From assembly GCF_025854275.1 (NCBI RefSeq), contig NZ_CP107567.1, positions 5,022,001 to 5,086,000 of the forward strand: DNA of 64,000 nucleotides, given 5' to 3'. The notes under the pieces are model-generated. The model saw nothing but the letters and a program-made list of their open reading frames with translations, did not search any database and was not told the origin of the DNA. The stretch is from Streptomyces peucetius (lineage in GTDB: Bacteria > Actinomycetota > Actinomycetes > Streptomycetales > Streptomycetaceae). Position numbers and translations under genes: made by a program. Within the stretch, counting starts at the first letter, position 1. Each line of letters starts with the position of its first letter. Shown piece by piece: positions 35,162 through 43,328 of this stretch.

Positions 35162-35242
35162 GGCGTCACCATGGAGCTCGTAACCTGCGGACGGTCTCCA
35201 CAAGCAGCACGGCTCCGGCCTGCGACACCACCGCGCGCGAGG

Positions 35243-36859
35243 CTATGCGGAGGCCGCGCGGCGTACGGACCGGCCCGCGAGCACGTCCGTGCGGGCCCCG
35301 TCGTCGATGACGAACCGGCCGTCGATCAGCACGTACGGAATGCCCACCGGCAGCGTGCGCGGCTCCGCGAAGGTCGAGCCCGCCGCCACCGTCTCCGGGT
35401 CGAACAGCACCAGGTCGGCGCGGTAACCCTCGCGGACCAGGCCGCGGTCGGGCAGCCGCAGCCGGGCGGCCGGCCGCGAGGTCAGGTGCGCCACGGTCTC
35501 CTCCAGCGACAGGATGCCCAACTCGCGCGCGTACCTGCCCAGGTACTGGGGGAAGGTGCCGTATGCCCGCGGATGCGGTTTGTCGCCCTGGAGGATGCCG
35601 TCGCTCCCGCCGGTGTGGACCCGGTGGCGCATGATCTGGCGCACGTTCTCCTCATGGCCCACGTGCTGCAGGATCGTCGAACCGAGCCGGTCCTCCATCA
35701 GCAGCCGCCGCGCCGTCACCCACGGCTCCTCGCCGCGTTCGTCGGCCGACTGCCGGATCGTCCGGCCGACATGGCCCGCGACGGCGGGGTTGCTCACGCC
35801 CGAGATCTCGATCGTGTCCCACTCGATCGGCACACCGTGGCAGCCGTCGGAACCGACGACCTCGAGGTGGTGCCTGATCCTCTCCGCGGTCTCCTCGTCC
35901 CGCAGCCGCGCCAGCACCGCGTCGGGCCCGCCCTCGCCCGCCCAGCTCGGCAGCATCGCCACGAGCGTGGTGCAGCCCGGGGTGTACGGGTACGTGTCGA
36001 GGCTGATGTCCGCGCCGCCGTCCAGCGCGTCGTCCAGCAGCGCGAGCAGATCGGGCGCCTTGCCCTTGTTCACGCCGAAGTTCATGGTGGCGTGCGCGAG
36101 ATGCAGGGCACAGCCGGCCCGGCGGGCGAGGTTCACCATCTCCTCGTACGCCTGGAGCGCGCCGGCGCCGTAGGAACGGTGATGGGGGCAGTAGTAGCCG
36201 TCGTAGCGGGCCACGACGTGGCACAGCTCGGCGAGTTCCGAGTCGTCCGCGTACATGCCGGGCGTGTACGTCAGCCCCGAGGACATGCCGACCGCGCCCT
36301 GCTCCATGCCCTCGGCCACCAGTTGCTTCATGCGGCTGAGCTCGGCGTCGGTGGGCGGCCGGTCCTGCCAGCCCATGGCGTGCATCCGGACGGTGCCCTG
36401 CGGGATCAGATACGCGGCGTTGACGGCGATGCCCCGGCCGCCGAAGTTCCGGTCGAGACGGTCCAGGTACTCGCCGACCGTGCGCCAGTCGAAGTCGATG
36501 TCCGACCCGTCACCGTTCCAGCCGGTGATCGCCTTGCGCACGGCGGCGAGCGTCGTGTCGTCCACGGGCGCGTACGACAGGCCGTCCTGCCCGAGCACTT
36601 CGAGGGTCACACCCTGGGCCGCCTTCGCGGTGTGCTCCGGGTCGCGGAGCAGCGCGAGATCGGAGTGGGCGTGCATGTCGATGAAGCCGGGGGAGAGCGC
36701 GAGGCCGTGGGCGTCGAGCGTCCGTCCGCCTGTCGGCGCGGGCGCTCTGCCGTCCCTGCGTATCTCGGCGATACGGCCGTCCTGGATACCGACGTCGGCA
36801 CGGTACGAGGCGCCGCCGGTGCCGTCGATGACGCGGGCGTCGCAGATGACGAGGTCCAT
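35243..36859 (-). CDS. N-acyl-D-amino-acid deacylase (D-aminoacylase)
   Basis: 538 residues from ATG 36859; the open frame continues far upstream but only this start has family sequence (MDLVICDARVIDGTGGASYR) and an AAAGG upstream. Amidohydrolase superfamily: SPGFIDMHAHSDLALL (metal HxH), TLEVLGQDGLSYAPV, GMSSGLTYTPGMYADDSELA, YYCPHHRSYGAG, LHLAHATMNFG, and the Asp in THRVHTGGSDGIL-type MRHRVHTGGSDGIL. The C-terminus GYRADLVLFDPETV is typical. It releases D-amino acids from N-acyl forms. It runs in the same direction as, and downstream of, the PLP D-amino-acid enzyme. Confidence 0.92.
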   Translation of the reverse strand: MDLVICDARVIDGTGGASYRADVGIQDGRIAEIRRDGRAPAPTGGRTLDAHGLALSPGFIDMHAHSDLALLRDPEHTAKAAQGVTLEVLGQDGLSYAPVDDTTLAAVRKAITGWNGDGSDIDFDWRTVGEYLDRLDRNFGGRGIAVNAAYLIPQGTVRMHAMGWQDRPPTDAELSRMKQLVAEGMEQGAVGMSSGLTYTPGMYADDSELAELCHVVARYDGYYCPHHRSYGAGALQAYEEMVNLARRAGCALHLAHATMNFGVNKGKAPDLLALLDDALDGGADISLDTYPYTPGCTTLVAMLPSWAGEGGPDAVLARLRDEETAERIRHHLEVVGSDGCHGVPIEWDTIEISGVSNPAVAGHVGRTIRQSADERGEEPWVTARRLLMEDRLGSTILQHVGHEENVRQIMRHRVHTGGSDGILQGDKPHPRAYGTFPQYLGRYARELGILSLEETVAHLTSRPAARLRLPDRGLVREGYRADLVLFDPETVAAGSTFAEPRTLPVGIPYVLIDGRFVIDDGARTDVLAGRSVRRAASA

Positions 36860-36949
36860 GGGGCGCCTTTCGGGGGTGCGGTCGTGCGGCTTGCGGGTGC
36901 GGGTGGGCTGCGCCTGCGGCGGGCTCGTCCCCCTCCCCGCCCCTCCCTG

Positions 36950-37235
36950 CTGTACCGATGTGCGGCTCCGCCGCGTGGCGGGGCAGGTTCCGGGCCCCGG
37001 TACCACGCTTTCGCGCGGTGGCCTCAAACGCCGGCCGGGCTGGACTTCGCTGCGCGAAATCAGCCTCGCGGGGGTACGCCCCCTACGCCCGGCGGCTGGA
37101 AGGTGCCCCCACCCACGGCGGCCGGGCCGTAGGGGGAGTTCGAGGCGCGGGGGTCCGGTGGGGGTCCCCCTCAGGCCGCCAGGCCTAGGGAGGAGCCCCC
37201 GGTTTCGGGAAGCGGGCGGGGTGGGGAACGGCTCG
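36950..37235. repeat. Streptomyces-type interspersed intergenic repeat
   Basis: Segments such as CTCAAACGCCGGCCGGGCTG, GCGCGAAATCAGCCTCGCGG and GAGCCCCCGGTTTCGGGAAG followed by GGCGGGGTGGGGAA resemble a repeat that I know from many Streptomyces intergenic regions. Facing GGCCGGGCTGG/CAGCCTCGCGG segments can fold together. It fills the space between the two minus-strand D-amino-acid genes. Copy number in this genome cannot be judged from one window. Confidence 0.5.
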
Positions 37236-37242
37236 CGCAGCG

Positions 37243-38523
37243 TCAGAAGAAGGTGCGGACGAAGTCCGACACCGCGCCGTCCGCCTCCACCACCGGAATC
37301 AGCTGCCACTTGTCGAACGACGTGCACGGATGCGACAACCCCAGCCCCACCCAGTCGCCGACCTCCAGCTCCGTGCCGCCCGGCGTCGTCCGGAGCCAGC
37401 CGTGCTGGTCGGAGAGGCCGGTCACCGTGATGCCGTCGGCCGGGCGGGTCTCGCCCGTGCGGGCGGAGCGGACGACCTGCGCCTTCGGGAGGTCGAGGTC
37501 GTACGCGGCGTCCCGCTTGCCCGCGTTGACGAACGCCTGCTCGTCCGTGGGGCGTGAGACCACCTGGGCCCACAGCCGGAAGGCGGGCTGGAGCGCCCCC
37601 TCCTGCGGGACCCGGTTGAAGGGCGTGAGGTGCCGGTAGTGGCCGTCGTCGTGCGAGACGTACGCGCCGGAGCGGAGCAGCTTCAGGACCGGGGCGGAGA
37701 GCTCCGGGATGTCCGCGAAGACGTCGGCGACCGCGTCGAACCACGCGCTGCCGCCCGCGCTGATCACGATCTCCTCCACACCCCCGAAACGCCCGGCCTT
37801 GTCGAAGTCCGCGGCCAGGGCGACGAGTCTGCGCAGCCAGGCGTGCACGCGGTCGCCGTCGGCCTGCGGGACCTCGCCCTCGTAGCCGGCGACGCCGACC
37901 AGGCGCAGTGTCGCCGGCCGGGCGGCGACCGCGTCGGCGACGGCCGCGCAGTCGGCCTCCGTGCGGGCTCCGGTGCGGGCACCGTCACCCGCGCCCAGCT
38001 CGACGACGACGTCCAGCGGGCGGGACACTCCGCGCAGAGCCTCGTTCATCAGCTCGACGCCGCGGACGGAGTCGACGTAGCAGATGAACCGGCATTCCGG
38101 GTCGGCGTCGAGTTCTCCGGCGATCCAACGCAGGGCGGCCGCGTCGACGACCTCGTTGGCGAGGAAGATCCGGCGGATCCCGTAGGCGCGGTAGACGCGG
38201 GCCTGGTGGGGGACGGCCGCGGTGATGCCCCAGGCGCCGTACTCGAGCTGGCGTGCGAAGAGCTGCGGGGACATGGACGTCTTGCCGTGCGGGGCGAAGG
38301 CGAGGCCGTGGCGCTCGGAGTAGGTCTCGAGCAGTGCCAGATTGTGTTCGAGGGACTCGGCGGACAGGGCCAGAACGGGAGTCGTGAAGCCGCCGGTGAA
38401 GAGATTGCGGCGGGAGGCTGCGAGCTCGCCGACGGTGAGGCCGGCCGCGTCGGGCGGGAGCGCCTTGAAGCGGTGGTCGACCGGTTCGTCGGCGAGCTGT
38501 GCGACGGCGTCGTCGGCTGCCAT
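37243..38523 (-). CDS. PLP-dependent D-amino acid deaminase/aldolase (D-threonine aldolase / D-serine dehydratase-like)
   Basis: 426 residues, ATG 38523 after GAGGAGGGC. N-terminal alanine-racemase-like TIM barrel: TPVLALSAESLEHNLALLET, FAPHGKTSMSPQLFARQLEY (Lys carries PLP), LANEVVDAAALRWIAGEL, VVVELGAGDGARTGARTEAD, and GGVEEIVISAGGSAWFD. The C-terminal D-serine-dehydratase-like domain ends with GLSHPCTSFDKWQLIPVVEA, where His and Cys normally bind the metal. It should deaminate or cleave D-serine or D-threonine-type substrates. Together with D-aminoacylase it forms a D-amino acid degradation unit. Confidence 0.9.
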   Translation of the reverse strand: MAADDAVAQLADEPVDHRFKALPPDAAGLTVGELAASRRNLFTGGFTTPVLALSAESLEHNLALLETYSERHGLAFAPHGKTSMSPQLFARQLEYGAWGITAAVPHQARVYRAYGIRRIFLANEVVDAAALRWIAGELDADPECRFICYVDSVRGVELMNEALRGVSRPLDVVVELGAGDGARTGARTEADCAAVADAVAARPATLRLVGVAGYEGEVPQADGDRVHAWLRRLVALAADFDKAGRFGGVEEIVISAGGSAWFDAVADVFADIPELSAPVLKLLRSGAYVSHDDGHYRHLTPFNRVPQEGALQPAFRLWAQVVSRPTDEQAFVNAGKRDAAYDLDLPKAQVVRSARTGETRPADGITVTGLSDQHGWLRTTPGGTELEVGDWVGLGLSHPCTSFDKWQLIPVVEADGAVSDFVRTFF

Positions 38524-38542
38524 GGATGCCCTCCTCTGTGGC

Positions 38543-38559
38543 GTTGCGACATGTGCAAC
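38543..38559. promoter_or_regulatory. Palindromic operator in divergent promoter (candidate IclR site 1)
   Basis: GTTGCGACATGTGCAAC has 5-base perfect outer arms (GTTGC/GCAAC) and lies 20 bases upstream of the D-amino-acid gene start. The IclR-family gene in the divergent operon is the obvious candidate regulator. Confidence 0.6.
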
Positions 38560-38564
38560 ACCCA

Positions 38565-38594
38565 TTGCGTATTTCGCTTACCGCTGTCTAACAT
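38565..38594 (+). promoter_or_regulatory. Promoter of the kinase-IclR-RidA-GntP operon with candidate IclR site 2
   Basis: TTGCGT (38565-38570) and TAACAT (38589-38594) are separated by 18 bases, a good -35/-10 pair. TTGCGTATTTCGC (38565-38577) is a second half-palindromic copy of the TTGCG motif and overlaps the -35, consistent with repression. Confidence 0.6.
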
Positions 38595-38652
38595 CCGAGC
38601 CGACGCGGGGTCAATGGGCCCGGCGACCGACCAGCGAGGAGCCCCCGCGATC

Positions 38653-39717
38653 ATGACCGCGAGCGTGCACGGACCCGTGGACGTCGTCTGCCTCGGCGAG
38701 TCCATGGTCACGTTCCTGCCCACCCGGGCGGGGCGCCTGGCCGACGTGCCGTCGTATCTGCGCGGCATCGGCGGCGCGGAGACCAACGTGGCCTGCGCGC
38801 TCGCGGCCGCCGGCCATCGCACCCGCTGGGTGGGCCGGGTCGGCGCGGACGGTTTCGGTGAGTACCTGGTGGAGGCCATCGGCGCGTACGGGGTGGACAC
38901 GTCGGCGGTGGCGCGTGACCCGTCGCGCCCGACGGGTGTCTACTTCCGCACGGCGACCGACCGTGCGACGGACGCGCACGAGGTCGTCTACTACCGCGCC
39001 GGTTCGGCGGCGTCGGCGATGTCCCCCGCGATCGTGCCGTACGACGCCCTGTGGTCGGGCCGGGTGCTGCACGTCTCGGGCATCACGGCCGCCCTGTCGC
39101 CGGACTGCCTCGCCCTGATGCGCGACCTCACGGCCCGGCGCGAGGACCGCCCGCTGGTCTCGTTCGACGTGAACCACCGCCCCGGGCTGTGGCGCGACCC
39201 GGCAGCGGCCCGGGTCCTGCTGGACCTGGCCCGGGGGGCGGACGTCGTGTTCGTCGGCGAGGACGAGGCGGAGGAGGCGTGGGGCCTGCGGGGCCCGGAC
39301 GCCGTCCGCGAGGCGCTGCCGGAACCGGCTGTGCTGGTCGTGAAGCGCGGCGCGGCGGGGGCGGTGTCGTTCACCACCACCACCACCACCACCAGCACCA
39401 GCACCACCGGCACCGGCGACGCCGTCGCCCGCGCCCCCGCGCCCCGTGTCACCGTCACCGCCCCCGTCGGCGCCGGTGACGCCTTCGCCGCCGGGTTCCT
39501 GGCCGCGACACTGCGCGGACTCGGCGGGCGGGAGCGGCTTCGGCACGGGCACCTGTGGGCGGCCGCAGCCCTCACCGTCCCGGGGGACCTGGCGCCGCCG
39601 CCCGCCGCCGCGCACGCCGACCGGCTCGTCGCCCTGGACGACGACGCCTGGGGGAGACTGCACCTCGGCCCCGGGTGGACAGGGAACGGGGACGATCAGG
39701 AGGTACGTACGCCATGA
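38653..39717 (+). CDS. PfkB-family sugar kinase (2-keto-3-deoxygluconate kinase-like)
   Basis: 354 residues, ATG 38653. Ribokinase fold: VDVVCLGESMVTFLPTRAGR, LRGIGGAETNVACALAAAGH (PfkB signature 1 region), ASAMSPAIVPYDALWSGRVL, SFDVNHRPGLW, and APVGAGDAFAAGFLAATLRG with the catalytic Asp of signature 2. The DVNHRPGLW form is typical of KdgK. A low-complexity Thr/Ser insertion from an ACC-rich repeat (about 39373-39410) sits between the last beta strands. It probably phosphorylates a keto-deoxy sugar acid. Its stop overlaps the IclR start. Confidence 0.9.
   Translation: MTASVHGPVDVVCLGESMVTFLPTRAGRLADVPSYLRGIGGAETNVACALAAAGHRTRWVGRVGADGFGEYLVEAIGAYGVDTSAVARDPSRPTGVYFRTATDRATDAHEVVYYRAGSAASAMSPAIVPYDALWSGRVLHVSGITAALSPDCLALMRDLTARREDRPLVSFDVNHRPGLWRDPAAARVLLDLARGADVVFVGEDEAEEAWGLRGPDAVREALPEPAVLVVKRGAAGAVSFTTTTTTTSTSTTGTGDAVARAPAPRVTVTAPVGAGDAFAAGFLAATLRGLGGRERLRHGHLWAAAALTVPGDLAPPPAAAHADRLVALDDDAWGRLHLGPGWTGNGDDQEVRTP
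39373..39410 (+). repeat. In-frame trinucleotide (ACC/AGC) repeat within the sugar kinase gene
   Basis: Seven to nine ACC-type codons followed by AGC-ACC alternations encode TTTTTTTSTSTTGTG. Repeats of this type can change length by slippage in whole codons, so the frame would be kept. Confidence 0.8.
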
Positions 39718-40478
39718 GCCAGACCGTCGACCGCGCACTGAGCATCCTTCCGCTGCTCGCGGAAGGCCCGGCCGACCTCGGACAGGTCGCCGACCGCCTC
39801 GGAGTCCACAAGTCCACCGCGCTGCGGCTGCTGCGCACACTCCACGAGCACGGTCTCGTCTACCGCCAGCAGGACCAGCGCTACCGCCTCGGCGCCCGGC
39901 TGTTCGCGCTGGCGCAGGAGGCCGTCGAGAACCTCGACGTACGCGAGATCGCCCACCCCCATCTCGTCGCCCTCAACGAGCAGATCGGGCACACCGTCCA
40001 TCTCGCCGTGTACGAGGAGAGCGAGGTCCTCTACATCGACAAGGTCGAGAGCCGCTACCCGGTACGGATGTACTCCCGTATCGGCAAGCCCGTCGCGATC
40101 ACCGTCGCGGCCGTGGCGAAGCTGCTGCTGGCCGACCTGCCGGAGGCGGAGCGGCGCGCCGTCGCCGAGAAGCTCGACTTCCCCATGTACACGTCCCGTT
40201 CGATCCCGAACGCCGCCGCCTTCCTCAAGGAGCTGGCGACCGTGCGCGAACAGGGCTGGGCCACCGACCTGGGTGGCCACGAGGAGTCCATCAACTGCGT
40301 CGCGGCCCCCATCCGCGGCGCGGACGGCCGGGTCGTCGCCGCCATGTCGGTGTCCGCACCGAACGTCGTCGTCACGGCCGACGAACTCCTCACCCTCCTC
40401 CCGCTGGTGCGCCGCACCGCCGACGCCATCACCCGGGAGTACTCAGGACAGACACCCCGACAGGAAGCACGCCCATGA
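39714..40478 (+). CDS. IclR-family transcriptional regulator
   Basis: 254 residues, ATG 39714 after CAGGAGG, overlapping the kinase stop by four bases. The N-terminal winged helix (VDRALSILPLLAEGPADLGQ, VADRLGVHKSTALRLLRTLH, GLVYRQQDQRYRLG) is followed by a GAF-like effector domain (HLAVYEESEVLYIDKVES, GWATDLGGHEESINCVAAPI, AAMSVSAPNVVV). It probably represses its own operon and the divergent D-amino-acid genes until an effector binds; the GTTGC-type palindromes at 38543-38577 are the candidate sites. Confidence 0.93.
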   Translation: MSQTVDRALSILPLLAEGPADLGQVADRLGVHKSTALRLLRTLHEHGLVYRQQDQRYRLGARLFALAQEAVENLDVREIAHPHLVALNEQIGHTVHLAVYEESEVLYIDKVESRYPVRMYSRIGKPVAITVAAVAKLLLADLPEAERRAVAEKLDFPMYTSRSIPNAAAFLKELATVREQGWATDLGGHEESINCVAAPIRGADGRVVAAMSVSAPNVVVTADELLTLLPLVRRTADAITREYSGQTPRQEARP

Positions 40479-40879
40479 CCGAGAAGACAGCCCTCACCCC
40501 GAGCACCCACACCGCTCCGCCCGCCCGGTTCTCCCACGGTGTCCGCAAGGGCAACATCCTCCAGGTCGCCGGACAGGTCGGCTTCCTCCCCGCAGTGGAG
40601 GGCCAGGCGCCCACGCCGGCCGGCCCGACCCTGCGCGAACAGACCCTCCAGACCTTCGCCAACGTCAAGGCGATCCTCGAGGAGGGCGGCGCGAGCTGGG
40701 ACGACGTGATGATGATCCGCGTCTACCTCACGGACACGGCCCACTTCGCCGAGATGAACGAGATCTACAACGAGTACTTCGCCGGCCTGACGGTGGCCCC
40801 CGCCGCCCGTACGACCGTCTACGTCGGCCTCCCGGCCGGACTGCTCATCGAGATCGACGCCCTGGCAGTCCTGGACTGA
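40475..40879 (+). CDS. RidA-family enamine/imine deaminase
   Basis: 134 residues, ATG 40475, overlapping the IclR stop by four bases. Trimeric YjgF/RidA fold: FSHGVRKGNILQVAGQVGFL, TFANVKAILEEGGASWDDVM, RVYLTDTAHFAEMNEIYNEY, and the catalytic Arg112 in PAARTTVYVGLP. RidA hydrolyses the reactive 2-aminoacrylate/imine intermediates that PLP enzymes such as serine dehydratases release, which fits the D-serine dehydratase-like neighbour. Confidence 0.93.
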   Translation: MTEKTALTPSTHTAPPARFSHGVRKGNILQVAGQVGFLPAVEGQAPTPAGPTLREQTLQTFANVKAILEEGGASWDDVMMIRVYLTDTAHFAEMNEIYNEYFAGLTVAPAARTTVYVGLPAGLLIEIDALAVLD

Positions 40880-40984
40880 TCCCTCTGTACCGGCAGTTGC
40901 ACGGCACGGCGCTCCTTCCCCAGGCGCCGTGCCGCGATCCCCCTTGCCCGGAACCGCGAAACCGCCTGAAACGGATGCTCCCCC

Positions 40985-42457
40985 ATGTTCCTCGCCGCTG
41001 ACGCGCCCCCACCACCCACTCCCCACACGGGAGGACTGCTCACGCTCATCGACGGCACCGTCGGTCTGCTGACCGTCGCCGCCCTCGGTATCGCCCTGCT
41101 CCTCGTCCTCATCATCAAGGTCCGGCTCCAGCCGTTCGTCGCGCTGCTCGCGGTGTCCATAGCCGTCGGACTCGCCGCCGGGCTGTCCGTCACCGAACTC
41201 TTCGGAACGGTGCAGAAGTCGGCGGTCGTCTCCGTCATCGAGTCCGGCATGGGCGGCATCCTCGGCCATGTCGCCATCATCATCGGCCTGGGCACCATGC
41301 TGGGCGCGATCCTCGAGGTCAGCGGCGGAGCGGAGGTCCTGTCCTCCCGGCTGCTGGGGCTGTTCGGAGAGAAGCGCGCCCCGCTCGCCATGGGCCTCAC
41401 CGGCCTGATCTTCGGTATCCCGGTCTTCTTCGACGTCGGCATCTTCGTCCTCGCGCCGATCGTCTACGCGGCGGCCAAGCGCTCCGGCAAGTCGATCATC
41501 CTCTACGCGATGCCGCTGCTGGCCGGTCTGTCCATGACGCACGCCTTCCTGCCGCCGCACCCCGGCCCGGTCGCCGCCGCCGGTCTGTTCGACGTCTCGC
41601 TCGGCTGGGTCATCCTGATGGGCATCCTCGTCGGCCTTCCCGCCGTCGTCGCCGCCTGGGGATACGCCGCCTGGATCGGCAAGCGGCTGTTCGTCGAGGT
41701 CCCGCAGGACATGCTGGAGGCCGCCCAGGACGCCAAGGCCGCCGTCGCCGCCGAGCAGGCGGCCGCGGGCAGGCAGCCCCAGGAGGCGCCGGTCGCGCTC
41801 GGTACCGTCCTCACCATCATCGGTACGCCGCTAATCCTGATACTCGCCGCGACGTTCTCCTCCATCGCGCTGGACGAGTCGACGCTGCGCTCGGTCGTCG
41901 AGTTCTTCGGCAACCCGTTCGTCGCCCTGACGATCGCGCTGGTCATGGCGTACTGGCTGCTGGGCATCCGGCGCGGCTGGTCGCGCAAGTCTCTCGAGTC
42001 GGTGTCGACCCAGTCCCTGAAGCCGGTCGGCAACATCCTGCTCGTCGTCGGCGCCGGCGGCGTCTTCGGCGCGGTCCTCAAGGCGAGCGGTGTCGCACAG
42101 GCGCTGTCCGACACCTTCAACGACGTCGGACTGCCGGTCGTCGTCCTCGCGTACCTGATCTCCCTGGTGCTGCGCGTCGCCCAGGGCTCGGCGACGGTCG
42201 CGATCGTCACCACGGCCGGCATCGTGCTGCCGCTCGTCGAGAACGCCGGTCACTCGCAGGCGTTCCTCGCACTGGTCATCATGGCCATCTCGGCCGGCTC
42301 GATCTTCGCCTCGCACGTCAACGACGGCGGATTCTGGATCGTCGCCAAGTACTTCGGAATCTCGGAACGCGACACGCTCAAGTCGTGGACGGTCCTCGAG
42401 TCGGTGCTCTCGGTCGCCGGCTTCGTGGTGGCCGCGGCGCTGAGCCTGGTCGTGTAG
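40985..42457 (+). CDS. GntP-family gluconate/sugar-acid/D-serine permease
   Basis: 490 residues with 12-14 hydrophobic segments. Family signatures: LLVLIIKVRLQPFVALLAVS, GGILGHVAIIIGLGTMLGAI, FGIPVFFDVGIFVLAPIVYA, HAFLPPHPGPVAAAG, RVAQGSATVAIVTTAGIVLP, SHVNDGGFWIVAKYFGISER and a C-terminal LKSWTVLESVLSVAGFVVA. GntP members import gluconate, ketogluconate or D-serine (DsdX). With the kinase the sugar-acid role is likely; with the D-amino-acid enzymes a D-serine role is also possible. Confidence 0.93.
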   Translation: MFLAADAPPPPTPHTGGLLTLIDGTVGLLTVAALGIALLLVLIIKVRLQPFVALLAVSIAVGLAAGLSVTELFGTVQKSAVVSVIESGMGGILGHVAIIIGLGTMLGAILEVSGGAEVLSSRLLGLFGEKRAPLAMGLTGLIFGIPVFFDVGIFVLAPIVYAAAKRSGKSIILYAMPLLAGLSMTHAFLPPHPGPVAAAGLFDVSLGWVILMGILVGLPAVVAAWGYAAWIGKRLFVEVPQDMLEAAQDAKAAVAAEQAAAGRQPQEAPVALGTVLTIIGTPLILILAATFSSIALDESTLRSVVEFFGNPFVALTIALVMAYWLLGIRRGWSRKSLESVSTQSLKPVGNILLVVGAGGVFGAVLKASGVAQALSDTFNDVGLPVVVLAYLISLVLRVAQGSATVAIVTTAGIVLPLVENAGHSQAFLALVIMAISAGSIFASHVNDGGFWIVAKYFGISERDTLKSWTVLESVLSVAGFVVAAALSLVV

Positions 42458-42505
42458 CGGGCGGAGTACGGGGGAGGGGCTGGGCGGGCCTCTCCCCCGC
42501 GCCTC

Positions 42506-42511
42506 TAGAGT
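42506..42511 (+). promoter_or_regulatory. Likely -10 element of a leaderless transcript
   Basis: TAGAGT ends six bases before GTG 42518 and no Shine-Dalgarno is present, so transcription probably starts at or next to the start codon. Confidence 0.5.
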
Positions 42512-42517
42512 CGGCGT

Positions 42518-43303
42518 GTGCCGACATACGAACATGTGCGTGACTGGGTCCGGGGCAAGTACGGCCCGCGGTATGCCGAACGGCGGATCACGGATCTCGG
42601 GTACGCCTACTCGGTCGACAGCCAGCCCGACGCGGCTCTCGCCGGCGACACGTCCGCGGTGACCTACGGCAACGGACCGGACCTCGTGGTGAAACGCACC
42701 GGCGCCGTCTGGCAGTTCGGGTCCAGTCCGGTGATGCTGCCGCTCTACGCAGCCCGGTCGGAGGACGAACTCCGCCGGTCGATGGCCGCCTTGCTGCCGG
42801 GGGTGGACCCGGACCGGCCTCACGAGACCGTCCCGCAGCAGTGGTCGGCTCCGCCTGGGTCCCCGTATCCGCCGCCCCCGCCCGCAGGCCCTCCGGCGTA
42901 CGCGCCGGGGGCACCCGCGTCCGCGTATCCGCCGTACCCGCCCGCCGGGCCGTACCCGCCCGCCGGGCCCGCGCCGATGTACCCGACTGCCGGTCCTGCC
43001 GGGCCGTATCAGCAGGCGCCCGTCATGCCCGAGTTCGTGGCCGCCGATGTGCACCACGCCGTTCTGGTCGACGCCACCGGGATCTCCTTCGACCAGCGGG
43101 ACGTCGTCACCGACTTCACCTGGCACGACATCCAGGCCGTCCACCACACCGTCCGCGGGCTCTGCCTACTGGTCGGCGTCACGCACCGGAACGGCATGTT
43201 CTACGAGTGCCGCGTCGGCGCGAGGCGCCAGGCACGGCTCCGGGAGCGGGCCGCGCAGCTGGCGCAGGTGCTCCACTACTACCGGCCGGGCACGGGAGTG
43301 TGA
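42518..43303 (+). CDS. Hypothetical protein with Pro/Tyr-rich linker
   Basis: 261 residues from GTG 42518. N-terminal domain (~1-100: PTYEHVRDWVRGKYGPRYAE) followed by a Pro-Tyr-Gly-rich linker (~110-170, SPYPPPPPAGPPAYAPGAPA) and a C-terminal ~90-residue domain (DATGISFDQRDVVTDFTWHD to ARLRERAAQLAQVLHYYRPG) that resembles a PH-like or WW-type beta fold. No signal peptide. TAGAGT at 42506-42511 lies six bases upstream of the start, so the transcript is probably leaderless. Function unknown. Confidence 0.75.
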   Translation: MPTYEHVRDWVRGKYGPRYAERRITDLGYAYSVDSQPDAALAGDTSAVTYGNGPDLVVKRTGAVWQFGSSPVMLPLYAARSEDELRRSMAALLPGVDPDRPHETVPQQWSAPPGSPYPPPPPAGPPAYAPGAPASAYPPYPPAGPYPPAGPAPMYPTAGPAGPYQQAPVMPEFVAADVHHAVLVDATGISFDQRDVVTDFTWHDIQAVHHTVRGLCLLVGVTHRNGMFYECRVGARRQARLRERAAQLAQVLHYYRPGTGV

Positions 43304-43328
43304 CGAACCGCGCTCCGGCCGGGTGCGG

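Larger units (their letters stand above)
34794..35242. other. Relic-rich intergenic region
   Basis: Between the collagen-like gene and the D-aminoacylase gene. It holds fragments of an IS5-type transposase (34985-35052) and of rmlA (35053-35161) but no intact gene. Confidence 0.6.

Noticed and set aside
36860..37744. N-terminal extension of the D-aminoacylase frame
   Set aside because: The frame is open by high GC only; family sequence starts at 36859 and the extension covers intergenic repeats and the end of the next gene.
39051..39479. His-rich plus-strand frame (HHHHHHHQHQHH)
   Set aside because: It is the ACC repeat of the sugar kinase gene read in another frame.
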